Positions 54,250 to 64,000 of a stretch of 64,000 bases of DNA are shown here, piece after piece; position 1 is the stretch's first letter; each line of letters begins with the position of its first letter. The stretch covers positions 18,591,447 through 18,655,446 of the forward strand of contig BSWB01000005.1 of NCBI GenBank assembly GCA_033239125.1, given 5' to 3'. The stretch comes from Fagopyrum homotropicum. Taxonomy: Eukaryota > Streptophyta > Magnoliopsida > Caryophyllales > Polygonaceae. The notes below the pieces were generated by a model that was not told the DNA's origin, did not search any database, and was given only the letters and a program-made list of their open reading frames with translations. Made by a program: the position numbers and the translations under genes.

Positions 54250-55394
54250 GAAAGTGCTTTTGAAAAACACTCTTTTTTTCATTGCTTTTGCTTTTATGAA
54301 ATGATTTTTGTGTGTGTTTTTTGTTTGCTTCACTTTGACATCTTTCCTTGTTGAAGCAGCATAGTAAAAGCTCTTTCCTTGATGAAGCTAAATATGTATT
54401 TGATTGGCCTTTCGGGATATGAGGGAGTTTTGCTTTTCATTCATGTGAATATATTTCAAGAAAATCATATATTTTTAAACGAAAAATAAGATTTTTTTAT
54501 CATATGATATTTGTGTTGATAATGTGTTTTTGTGGGGCTGAAGGAGGAGCCTTTAATTGCATTCCCTTTCAATCATCTCTTTGCTATAGCTTTGATTAAT
54601 TTTTTCTCTCCTTTATATTCTTGCTTTTGCTTTATAGTAAAGTCGAGGGGAAAGGGAAAGATGGTGGGTAATGCTTTTTACTTAGAAAATTCAACTACAA
54701 ACAAAATTAAAGACAATTTGTTTTTTTTTTGGGTTTGATTTTATATATTATATAGTAATTTCTTTTTCAGAATGGACCCGAGAATTATTTGAGATAAAAT
54801 GATATTCACTATTCACCTAGGGTTAAGATATGTTGATATTTGTGACGGTAGATTAAAAGACACGTGTCACGTTAGACGGTTTCTACAAATATAAGGTCAG
54901 AATCAAATTTGGAGTATAAAAGCTCAAGATTATGTGTAGGGTATTTGTTTAGGTGATCACTTGAAGGGTTGTTTGAGTGGGTCTTATATTCGGTCAAGTT
55001 TGATGTTTGCTCACTGATTCAATTTAACTCGAGATGAAATGAAAATAAATATAGTTTATAGGTGTACCTTATTTATTAATTTTTTTAAATCGTTTTTTGT
55101 GTTTTTATGTAAAATACATTTGCTCCTCCCATTTTATTTTTCTATAGGGTATTAAAAGTAATAAGTTTTTACTTCAATTACTCCAAACCAGAAGGATAAT
55201 TAAAAAAATGTCATGAACAATGGTATACGTATCAACTAGCTTCGTTTCCGTTTCCGTTTCCGGAGTTCAAACCAAACGGACTCTTAATGTTATTAGAGTG
55301 TTATCTAATCACTCGTGTTAGTACTCCGGCCAAACACGATTCGATGTGTAATTGTCCGGGAACGTTGGTTGGAACACAAGTCTTATGTGTGTAA
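54250..55394. other. Upstream region of the bHLH gene and spacer
   Basis: No ORF of note. CACGTGTCACGTTAG at 54860 contains a G-box-like ACGTGTC element. GTTTCCGTTTCCGTTTCCGG near 55240 is a short repeat. Confidence 0.4.
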
Positions 55395-55587
55395 GATACA
55401 TTGTTTTTTTTTTTGAAAAATTATGTGTATTAAGAAAAATGAGAAGAATGTACAAAGGGCTCAAGTGTTTAGATCATAATACAATCAAGAAGATAGAAGC
55501 CGAGTGAAGAGGGGAATGCTATGAGAGTCAAGGGAGATGAATGCCAAGAATAGAGGCCCACGGTCTTTCGAGTGATGAGGTTGTTCT

Positions 55588-56022
55588 TTAGTCTTCTTTG
55601 CTTTCCAAGCCATGTCCGTACGTTGTGAAGGTAGGAGGGGAGGGGGGTAAGGCGTTGTAGTCCATCTGGAGATGATGTCTAGGACACGTGAGGTGTATAC
55701 ATCTCGCCCAAAGGTTGTCTTCATCTTCAGGGAGGGTAAGACATAGAGTGTAGGTGGCGTTATTGGTGAGGTTCCAAAGAGCTATTTTAGTTAGGGTGAG
55801 GAGCTTTTTGTGGCAGGCAATCCATGCAATGAAGCTGCATTTAGGTATATTTAGGTCGTTCCAGAGGGCTCTGAAGTTATCGGTGTTGGGTGAAGGGGTA
55901 GGGTTCTTGAGCAAGAGGTAGGTCTTCTTAGTGGAGAAGGTACCCGACAAGGTGAGGGAGGGATAGGTAGTACCATTTGCATTAAGGGCAGATGTGAGAT
56001 CATCTCTTACACTTAGGATCAT
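55588..56022 (-). pseudogene. LINE B zf-RVT region
   Basis: FRALWNDLNIPKCSFIAWIA, CHKKLLTLTKIALWNL and LPEDEDNLWARCIHLTCPRH correspond to the zinc-binding segment after LINE reverse transcriptase. The CxxC part is eroded. Confidence 0.65.
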
Positions 56023-57697
56023 GTTCCAAATGTGGCTTTGATTTTAGCTCTTTCTATAGTCCCAAATGGATTATCTCTTGAGAATGTTTTTCTTGATCCA
56101 GTCACACCAAACATTGCTAGCATTGGAGTCAAGATCAAAAATAAGTCTCGAAAGGCAAGCCTTGCTCCATGAGAGAAGCTCCTTGAAACCAAGACCATCA
56201 TGGTTCCTTGGAGTACAGATAGTGTCCTAAGCAACAAGGGAACGCCTGCTAGAGTCAATACATCTCCAAAGGAAGGAACGAAGCAAACCTTGAATCTTGA
56301 CCATGACCTTGTGAGGGATCAAGAGGACGGAACACCAATAGCTATGCAAGGCCATAAGAATGGTAGAGGTGACTTGCATTCTACCAACGTAAGAGAGTTG
56401 CTTAGTGCTCCAAGATTGGATCTTCTTAGTGATTTTAGCAATGAGGGGTTGATACTCGATCCGCAATGTTGAGTCTTTTTCTTCCCCCTGGAACACCAAG
56501 GTAATGAAAAGGAAGGGAGCCTTGGGTTAGTCCAATAATGTTGATGATTTGATCACAGAAGAATGGTGAAGCCCACCAAGGAAGATGGTAGATTTGTTGA
56601 AGTTAACATGGAGGCCGGAGAGCACGCCAAAGGAGTCCAACATCTGCTTCATGATGGTGATGGAAGGAAAGTCCCCCCTGCAAAATAAGATGAGATCATC
56701 GGCAAAGAAAAGATAGGTTATGTGAGGGTTATTATACTTGGGATGGATGTTGAAGTTAGGATTGGACGTGTTGGCCTTAAGCATGGAGGAGAGGACCTCC
56801 ATAGCAATGATGAAGAAACGAGGGGAGAGGGGCAAACTTGTCTTAAACCTTTGGTACCCTTGAAATGTCCTTTGAGTACACCATGAATGTTAATGAAGAA
56901 GGAGGAGGTAGTGATACACTCCTTGATCAAGAGTACAAAGTTCTCAAGGAACCCCATACGGCGGAGACATTGGAGAAGGGACACATGGTTGATGGAGTCA
57001 AAGGCTTTAGTAATGTTGATCTTCATGTAACACCTTGAGGAGATATGTCTTTGGTTATAATTCTTGAGCAGCTCATAACAAACAAGGATGTTGTGTTTGA
57101 TGGATCTCCCTTTAATGAAGGCACTTTGATAAGAACCAATGAGAGGCGGTAAGATAACGTTGATTCTGGAAGAGAGAACCTTTGCAATGGTCTTGTATGT
57201 GGTGTTACAACAAGATATTGGTCTATAGTCGGAGGGTATGGAAGGGTTCTCAATCTTTGCAATAAGAGAGATGGAAGAGTGATTAACTTGCTTGAGCATC
57301 TTACCCAAGGTGAAGAAGTCCTGGATGGCCAAGATAAAGTCATCTTTGATGATATTCCATGAGGATTATAGAAGTAGGCATTGAAGTCGTCGGGTCCTGG
57401 TGTCTTGTTATCGTCAATGCTAAAGAGGGCGTTCTTGATCTCATCATGAGTAACCGGCATGGTTATAAGGTGTATGTCATGAGGGGTGAGAGAGGGGAGA
57501 TTAGTCGAAGGCCAAGGATTGCTGGTTTGCGATGTTTGGGGCCCCAGAAATGTGGGTGAAGTGGTTGATGAGTATGGAGGCGATTTGGTTGGGGTTATTG
57601 GTGATGTTGTTGTTGTGGTCGGAGAGGGTATTGATCTTGTTGAAGCTTCTTCTGGCCTTGATACTCTTAAAGAAGTAAGAATCACATTGATCACCAT
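56019..57697 (-). pseudogene. LINE B reverse transcriptase
   Basis: DDNKTPGPDDFNAYF, then FTLGKMLKQVNHSSISLIAK, DYRPISCCNTTYKTIAKVLS, QSAFIKGRSIKHNILVCYEL, ITKAFDSINHVSLLQCL, ITYLFFADDLILFCRGD (catalytic FADD) and QSWSTKQLSYVGRMQVTSTI. Motif order matches LINE A. Frames change near 57330, 56830 and 56500. Confidence 0.85.
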
Positions 57698-57748
57698 GTT
57701 TGATTCAATTTGATTTGGTGAGTTGGGTTAAGGAAGTACGTAGGATAT

Positions 57749-58780
57749 TTAAGGAAGAGTTAAGCATGTGAGTGGTTTTCTTTTCATTCTCAATGAGATC
57801 ATGGTCAAGAGGGCTAGCTTGGAGGGCACCTTGATTGTGGTTGAGTTGGTTTTGATGCTCCTGAATGGACTTGTGAAGTCTAAGGATGGGGAATTTCTTG
57901 AGCAAGGCTTGAGATGCTTGAGCTTATTGACAAGTTTGTACATTGGGTTGCTAATGAAGTTGCGGATCCAAGTGAGGGATACATTGGAAAGGAAGCTTTC
58001 ATGGGAGGCCCATGCTTTGTTGAATCTGAAGTGAGGGGAGTGGTTTCTATGGTGGTTATCAAGGTAAAGGATAGCTGGTGAGTGGTCCGATAAGTTGGGG
58101 TGATCAAAGAAGGCGAAGGAATTGGGTAAGTAGGAGGTCCAAGCATCATTGGTTACCACACGGTCAAGCTTGCACCAGGTGGTATTATCCGTTTGCTTGT
58201 TATTCCAAGTGTATTTGTTACTAGAGAAGGGGAGGTATGCAAGGTTGTTCTAGTTGAAACATAAGGAGAGTTCAGTGGAGCTTTAGGCAAGGGATGTGGT
58301 GTTCCTGGAGATCTTTTCATCGGGGGTTAAGGTGACGTTGAAGTCACCCAAAAGCGCCCCAGAGGTCATCGTGTTGAGGGGTTGAATGGTGGAGATTTCC
58401 ACAAGCTAGATCGGTTTTGGGGGGCGTTATGGGCATAAATGAAGGAACATTCTATGTGAGAAGGTTAAGAGGCAGGGTTAGTAATGGTAGAGATGCAGAA
58501 GTGGACAAGTTGGTCGGTGATAATCATAGGTGTGAGAAGAATGGTCAATGGGTTCCACAAGATCCATAACCGGTAATTGAGGGATAGGGGTGAGTTTGAG
58601 ATGTGCTTCTAGTTGGGTAGTAGATATAAGGCAATATGATCCTCCTTGGTCTTCTTAAGGTGGGTTTCGAATGATAGCAATGAGGTCGAGATTGTGTCGC
58701 CTAACAATATTTTGGATGAATTTTTGTTTATTAGGATGGTTGAGTCCCCTAATGTTCCAAGAGCATAGGCTGATATTCAT
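57749..58780 (-). pseudogene. LINE B endonuclease
   Basis: Starts ISLCSWNIRGLNHPNKQK (about 58778). It continues with GALLGDFNVTLTPDEKISRN near 58345, YTWNNKQTDNTTWCKLDRVV near 58190 and LSDHSPAIL near 58090, the APE-type endonuclease landmarks. Several stops between. Confidence 0.75.
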
Positions 58781-59542
58781 TGGGATGTAAGGTTGTTCTC
58801 TTGGCAATCCTTGTTGTCTGAGTGGTGAAGGGTGGGTAGGGGGTTGATTGAGGGGAGCGAGACCTTGGCGGGTGAAAGAGGGGAAGCAAGGTAAGTATGC
58901 GTAGGTTTCTTAGTCAACATCGAGAGAGGAGGACCAGGAGATGTATTGAGGGTAGCATCTTCGGAGTGGTTCATGAGGGGGGGGGGGGGTGGAGGGGGGG
59001 TTTGTGGGTGATCGTGGTTTTGGAAGATGCTTGAGGGGGGGTAGGGGGTAGAGGATCTTAAGGGAAGCATCAGGGGTGGGGAGGAGAGGTTTTGGATTAG
59101 GGAAAGGAAAGGATCGTGAAGGTTTGTGGTTAGGTAGATGGTACACGGAGTGATGGTTCGTTCTACACCGATGGCCAAAGACCATGCAGCTTGGGCAATG
59201 CTCTGCTAGCCAATCAAAAGAGATATTTTGGGAGATTGTTTCTTCGTTTGGGCCCTTTAGGAGAACTTCTCGTAGGAGGGGTTTGAATGCTTGGATTTCA
59301 ACAAGAATACGGGCAAAGCCAAGGCGATCTTGATTGGCAGAACAAGAGTCGGTGAGGAGTGGAGTGCCTATGATCGATCCAATACGAGCAATGTGAGGGG
59401 ACCAAAACTGATACTCCAACTCATGGAGGGTGGCCCAGACGGGGATGAAGCTAAGGCTTGAGTAGTCAAGCGCCAAGCTATGGTGCCATCGCTTGAGAAG
59501 CAACGTAGAAGATCCAGTAATCACCCAGGGGTTGCCATACAA
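58777..59542 (-). pseudogene. LINE B ORF1 (DUF4283 plus CCHC-like)
   Basis: MYGNPWVITGSSTLLLKRWH, FIPVWATLHELEYQFWS, IGSIIGTPLLTDSCSANQDR, LGFARILVEI, then a knuckle-like CPSCMVFGHRCRT and a Pro-rich tail. This is the RNA-binding ORF1 domain order, useful as a contrast with LINE A ORF1, where these are barely visible. The N-terminus is missing. Confidence 0.8.
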
Positions 59543-59576
59543 GATGGTGTTGAGGTCTTCTTTGGACTCAAAGTGG

Positions 59577-60050
59577 AAGATGAAGATACCTTTCTCATTA
59601 CGGAGGATCTTAGGTGTTCGTATGGAGTTCTAGGATCTTAGGTCTTCTTTTTCCCGTTTCTTGCACTCAAAGTGGAAGATGAAGATCCCTTGCTTCCCCT
59701 ATTTTCTTCTAGAGAACGCGCTCCCCATGCGCCGCCCCTCCACACGAACACCTAAAAACCCTTCCGAGCTCTAGAGGATCTTAGACGTCCTTCCTTTTAT
59801 AAAAACCCTTCCTTCTGCTTTGTTCTCTCTTCATTTCAACTTTTCTTCTTCTCCAAGAATCAAGTTTGATCCTTGATTCTTGTGGTGTGTTGAAGGTGAG
59901 AGAGTTCCAGGCAGCTGCGACAAAGATACCTTTCTCATTACGGAGGATCTTAGGTGTTCGTATGAAGATCCCTTGCCGGGTAGGGGGTGTGGAGTGGCGG
60001 TGCATGGGGAGCACGTTCTCTAGAGCTCGGAAGGGTTTTTAAATTGTAGT
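59577..60050. repeat. Direct and inverted repeats at LINE B 5' end
   Basis: CCTTTCTCATTACGGAGGAT through GTGTTCGTATG occurs at about 59590 and 59930 (direct). CTCTAGAGAACGCGCTCCCC near 59712 and GGGGAGCACGTTCTCTAGAG near 60006 are inverted, each continuing into GAGCTC...AAGGGTTTTTA or its complement. The 5' end is a patchwork. Confidence 0.75.
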
Positions 60051-60075
60051 TGATATGTTTTCGATACATTGTTTT

Positions 60076-61100
60076 CTTCATTGTTTGTTTTTCTTTCTCA
60101 CATATGTCGTACCAAACTAACGTTAGAGATTTGTTTTTAGTGTTTGTATTTTGATGAAAATGATGTTTGATATACACATTAAGATTGATAAGGTCACAAG
60201 GAGTTAGGAACAATTTCAAACTCCCACACATCGAGATGTAATTTTTTTTCCTGAACAATAAGGTATATAGGAACCGTTATCAAGCAAGTAGGGAGAGTGA
60301 GATGATCAATCTAGAGGAGAAGGTAAACTCAATAGCCATGTCTTGTTTCACACATTGTGTCATCAACGAGGTCTTATTGTGGTCAAATTGTACGTGGTTG
60401 AAGTAGGATATCATTTATATAATAAATAATATTTATATCCAAAATTATGCTTCTAAAATAATGTATGTTCGACCTATGGGCATAACTGGAAAGGTACGCA
60501 ATTCAAGAAACAATTAGATAAACCATACATCATCTTTTAGAATTACATTATAACGATGTTAACATCGTGGATGTTGCCTTAATTGTATTGGATCCTCTCG
60601 TGTGTGAATTTTGTTCAATCGTTTATTATTGGAGAAGAAATTGTGACTCTTGAAGAAGTTAGGTGTTCACATTCCGACAATAGAACAACACCATAAGGTG
60701 ATTGATACTTGTATGGTTAATTAATCGAGATTGATACTTTGGAGGGGAATGGTACATGATCTATAGTTGATCTTCGTCGAAGGAAGAACCCTAATGGTTG
60801 CATGTGGGTTTTACGAGTCATGTATATGATGTATCTTTTGAGTGTTATAAAGTGTGTTTTTGTTCTCGACAACAATAAGAATCATATTTGATCATAATAA
60901 AACCTTTGTGTCAATTTCAAAGATTAGTTATGCCTAAACTTTTCTTGTAGTTGTTACTCAATGTTGGAACCTTCACTAGATGAAGTGCAAAGAACCGCCT
61001 TTCACTTTTTTTAGTTCATCCTAGATACATGGCTTCAATGCCCCGAATAACATTCTTGTCGAATCGAAGATGGATGGAATTCAGTGGCAGATACAACACC
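60076..61100. other. Spacer, nothing recognised
   Basis: Possibly a highly decayed copia body, since the next 100 bp are copia RT on the + strand. No individual motif is convincing. Confidence 0.4.
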
Positions 61101-61109
61101 TTTTTGTTA

Positions 61110-61215
61110 TGGTAATTTAAATGATGAGATTTATAAGAAACCTCCCTAGGTTCTCCAAAGTACGATGAATATTAGGGATTGTCGTTTGAATCAGTCATTT
61201 TGTGGTTTTCATCAT
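61110..61215 (+). pseudogene. Copia RT remnant on + strand
   Basis: Broken translation YGNLNDEIYKKPP, then RDCRLNQSFCGFHHASRN, corresponds to the copia RT stretch around the LNEEIYM and RKSLYGLKQASR landmarks. Copia B begins 20 bp downstream in the other orientation. Confidence 0.5.
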
Positions 61216-61425
61216 GCTTCTCGTAACTAGTTATGTTGTGCGGAATTAACAAACAAGATAAACGACACACATAATTACAGTAGTTCATTCAATAATGGTT
61301 ATGCCCATTTTTAAAGAGGTCTTATTGAGGAGTTTCAAACTCCCTATTACACTAGCATAAGGGACTCATGACATTTACTCCTTATCCTCAGGTGTATCAG
61401 TAGACTTGGTTAATGGCATTCCGAA

Positions 61426-62002
61426 CTATGACACCACATTTTTAATGTAGCCTTTATGTGATAAGAAAAACTTTTTATGACCCCTATCTCTAAGAATCCC
61501 CATTCCTAGAATTTTCCAAGATACTCCCAAATTCTTCATCTCAAACTCAACACTTAGGAGAACCTTCAGTTTTTGAATGCCATACTTGTTATTTGTAGTT
61601 ATTAGCATATCATCTACATAGAAGACCAGATATATGAGAGTTTCATCCGTCAACTTGTTGTAGTACCCACAACAATCATAAACAACTATTGTAACCAATC
61701 TATGTTATATAAGTGTCAAATCTCTTGTACCACTGCCTCGAAGACTACTTAAGTTCATATAAAGACTTCTTCAACTTGCAGACAAAGTTTTATTTCTCCA
61801 CATCTTGGAAACCATCTGACTGAGTCATGTATACTTCTTCTTCTAACTCTCCTTGTAAAAAAGTTGTCTTTATATCAAGTTGTCCGAGCTCTAGATCCTG
61901 ATGTGCCACTATTGCTAGTAACACTCTAATAGAGGTATGTCTAACTACCGGTGAGAAAATCTCATGGTAATCCGCTCTTTGTCTCTCTCTAATGCAAAAC
62001 AT
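61426..62002 (-). pseudogene. Copia B reverse transcriptase
   Basis: 61790-62002: YHEIFSPVVRHTSIRVLLAI, DLELGQLDIKTTFLQGELEE, EVYMTQSDGF. 61426-61698: FYVDDMLITTNNKYGIQKLK and LSVEFEMKNLGVSWKILGMG. YVDD is present, and the two pieces are in different frames. Confidence 0.8.
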
Positions 62003-62605
62003 CTTGCAATATCTCGAGACTTACACCTGACCCCTCTCAGCAGACGACATTCATTCCTTCTTCTTGAAAACCCATTTTCAAGTAATAAACTTTCTTTCTT
62101 TAGGTGGTATGATTAAATAGCAAGTCTGATTCTTATGAAGTGACTCCATCTTATCTCTCATTTATGCAAACCATTGTGCAACTTTAGATCTAGATACAAC
62201 TTCTCTGTAGGTGGATAGTTCATGAGTATCCACCTCTCGAACAAACGGTAAAGCATAACCAACTATATCCTCAAGACAGTATCTTTGTGGGGGTCTTACT
62301 CCAACTCTTCTTGAGTGACCCTCAACTAAGCTCTTGTGAATAACTTTTGGTGGTTGGTTTTCTGATGTTGTAGATTTTGGTAGCTCAACTTATGATTGTG
62401 AATGTTCCTTTTTTCTTAAGGAAGAAATTAGATCATTACCTATTTATCAGCATTGCTACTCTCTCTTGATTCAACTGGCTTCATTACTGAGTTAAGCATA
62501 AAAATCTCATAAAAAACAACACTTCTACTCAAAATAACTCCTTTCTTGGATGAAGACCAAACTTTGTATCCCTTGACACCATCTCGATCCATGGCCTACA
62601 AACAA

Positions 62606-63339
62606 TTATTTCTTTGCTAGAGGTACTAGTTTACCCTCACTGACATGATAGTAAATTGCACAACCAAAAACACTAAGGTCTAAATAGTCAACAGATTTAC
62701 CAAACCACACCTCATAAGGTGTTTTGTAGTTTATGCTATTGTGAGGTTCACGGCTTATCAAGTAACATGTTGTAGTCGTTGTTACCACTCATAACCTCCT
62801 ATCTAGTTTTTGCAGTAAAAAGCATGCATCTCACTCTCTCTAGTATAGTCTAATTCATCCTCTCATATAGACCATTTTGTTACGCTGTATATTTGACTGT
62901 ATGATGACGAGAAATTTTAGCATCCGTGCACAACTGAATAAACTCAAACGAACAAAACTTTAGACCATTATCATTTTGTACCCTTTTAATCTTCTTCCTT
63001 GTTTGACTCCACTAATGTTTTCCACACCTTAAAGTTATTGAAAACTTCTCCTTTATGTTTCATAACAAACATCCAAATCATTCTTGAAAAATCATCAATG
63101 ATAGTCAAAAAATATTTATGATCTCCTAGAGACTCAACACTAGCCGGACTCAAACAATCTGAATGGATATAATCAAGTGTGCATTTTCTCATGTGAATAC
63201 CCTTTGGAGAATTGTTGCGATGTACCTCCCCAAGGACACAATGCTCACATAAGTGAAGGATCGTGATCTTGTGACCACCAAGAATATATTCCTTTACTAG
63301 AATTTGCATCCACCTTTCACCCATATGACCAAGTCTCAT
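62606..63339 (-). pseudogene. Copia B integrase
   Basis: 62986-63339: MRLGHMGERWMQILVKEYIL, HLCEHCVLGEVHR (zinc CxxC), LDYIHSDCLSPASVESLGDH, YFLTIIDDFSRMIWMFVMKH. 62606-62788: INYKTPYEVWFGKSVDYLDL, SVFGCAIYYHVSEGKL. The middle of the core is disrupted. Confidence 0.8.
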
Positions 63340-63342
63340 ATG

Positions 63343-63970
63343 TCATAACTTAGTCCTATCATCTTTGTGAACCTCTGAAGATGCAATAAAAAAACCCAAA
63401 ACAGTAGAACCTTGCAAGAAATATAAAGTGCTCCTCTTGAAACATTTCAAGATAACATTATAACTCATACAAACATTCAAAACTCCACATTCACCTTCGA
63501 AACAAAATCCCTTACTATCCAACATACTCAAGACTATCAAATTCTTAGTAATCAGTGGGGCATGCATGTCTTCGTTCAATTTAAAAAACCTTCTATCATG
63601 TGTCTTGTTTTTAATCGAGGTAATTCCAACCACCTTGTAGGCAAAATTGTTGGCCACGGAAATAGTGCCACCATCTATCTACTTATAAGTTTTGAACCAC
63701 TCTTTATTAGGACATGTGTTATATGAAGCCCCGGAATTAAGAACCTACACTTTAGGTTTATAAGTGTGTCTACCAACAACCAAAGTTATATCCTCATCTA
63801 ATTTAAAATCATCTTCTACAATAGTTGTAGAACCATAATCCTACAATTTCTTCTTCTTAGAATATTCGTTCTTTTAATGCCCTTTCTTCATACATTAGTT
63901 GTAGACGTCATTAGGCTTATGACCTTTTGAAGAAGACGACTTCTTGTCCTTATTCCTTGATTTTCCTTGT
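63343..63970 (-). pseudogene. Copia B protease/pre-integrase and gag knuckle
   Basis: VVGITSIKNKTHDRRFFKLN and ITKNLIVLSMLDSKGFCFEG correspond to the region after protease. Further up (63845-63925) the knuckle is destroyed (a stop after VYN, His-stop-Lys in place of HWK). Confidence 0.7.
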
Positions 63971-64000
63971 CCCTTGCTTCCACTTGTATACATGACATAT

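Larger units (their letters stand above)
55395..60075 (-). mobile_element. Decayed L1-type LINE (LINE B)
   Basis: In - orientation: ORF1 remnant (59542-58777), endonuclease, RT, zf-RVT, then poly-A (T-run at 55404-55414 on +). GATACATTGTTTT at 55395-55407 and 60063-60075 may be the target duplication. Unlike LINE A no RNase H was seen. Stops and frameshifts throughout. A G-run at 58979-58989 breaks the ORF1 tail. Confidence 0.75.
61234..64000 (-). mobile_element. Ty1/copia element B, degenerate, runs off window
   Basis: A partial LTR at 61234-61335 (TGTTGTGCGG start, as in element A) is joined directly to RT/RNase H coding remnants. The order is then RT, integrase, protease, knuckle. Sequence and order closely parallel element A, so it is the same family and orientation. 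The left end has lost the LTR remainder, PPT and RNase H end by deletion. The 5' LTR lies beyond 64000. Confidence 0.8.

Noticed and set aside
61110..61215. Host gene exon on the + strand
   Set aside because: The translation matches copia RT with stops instead.

Overview
This is a nuclear plant DNA window, almost certainly from a eudicot. It is AT-rich and dominated by retrotransposons: Ty3/gypsy, Ty1/copia and L1-type LINEs, with initiator-tRNA-Met primer binding sites and Tourist-like MITEs. Only two ordinary host genes are convincing. One is a plant-type aspartyl protease on the + strand (CDS 10934-12493, one exon, with an intron in its 5' UTR). The other is a seven-exon bHLH transcription factor of the bHLH68/bHLH133 type on the - strand (51120-54144, 325 aa), rebuilt here from splice sites. 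The species cannot be named from the sequence.

Layout. 1-2.8 kb: an old gypsy gag split by a solo LTR with a perfect 5-bp target duplication. 3.6-9.7 kb: AT-rich intergenic DNA with a MITE, a weak SINE candidate, an orphan promoter-like cluster and a (TAA)33 microsatellite. 10-12.5 kb: the protease gene. 13.2-19.6 kb: a full-length LINE with an 18-bp target duplication and an intact 1374-aa ORF2. 20.2-40.9 kb: four tandem units of about 0.83 kb, each with up to two plant snRNA-type promoters (USE plus TATA at fixed spacing), one of which precedes a decayed U2 snRNA-like sequence. A 1.9-kb TIR element (possibly Pack-type) interrupts the array at 21.06-22.98 kb. A 15.85-kb nest (23912-39765) interrupts it again. 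The nest holds a copia element, an array of covarying hairpins (24.18-25.03 kb), a partly deleted + strand gypsy, and a degenerate - strand chromovirus. 40.94-42.46 kb: a copia RT/RNase H tail joined directly to the fourth U2-like sequence. 44.86-49.93 kb: a - strand copia element carrying a MITE. 51.1-54.1 kb: the bHLH gene. 55.4-60.06 kb: a decayed - strand LINE. 61.2-64 kb: a second - strand copia of the same family, running off the end.

The host genes show no functional link to each other. The most interesting parts are the snRNA-promoter array and the covarying hairpin array. Both are structured, repeated, and not explained by retrotransposon coding sequence.
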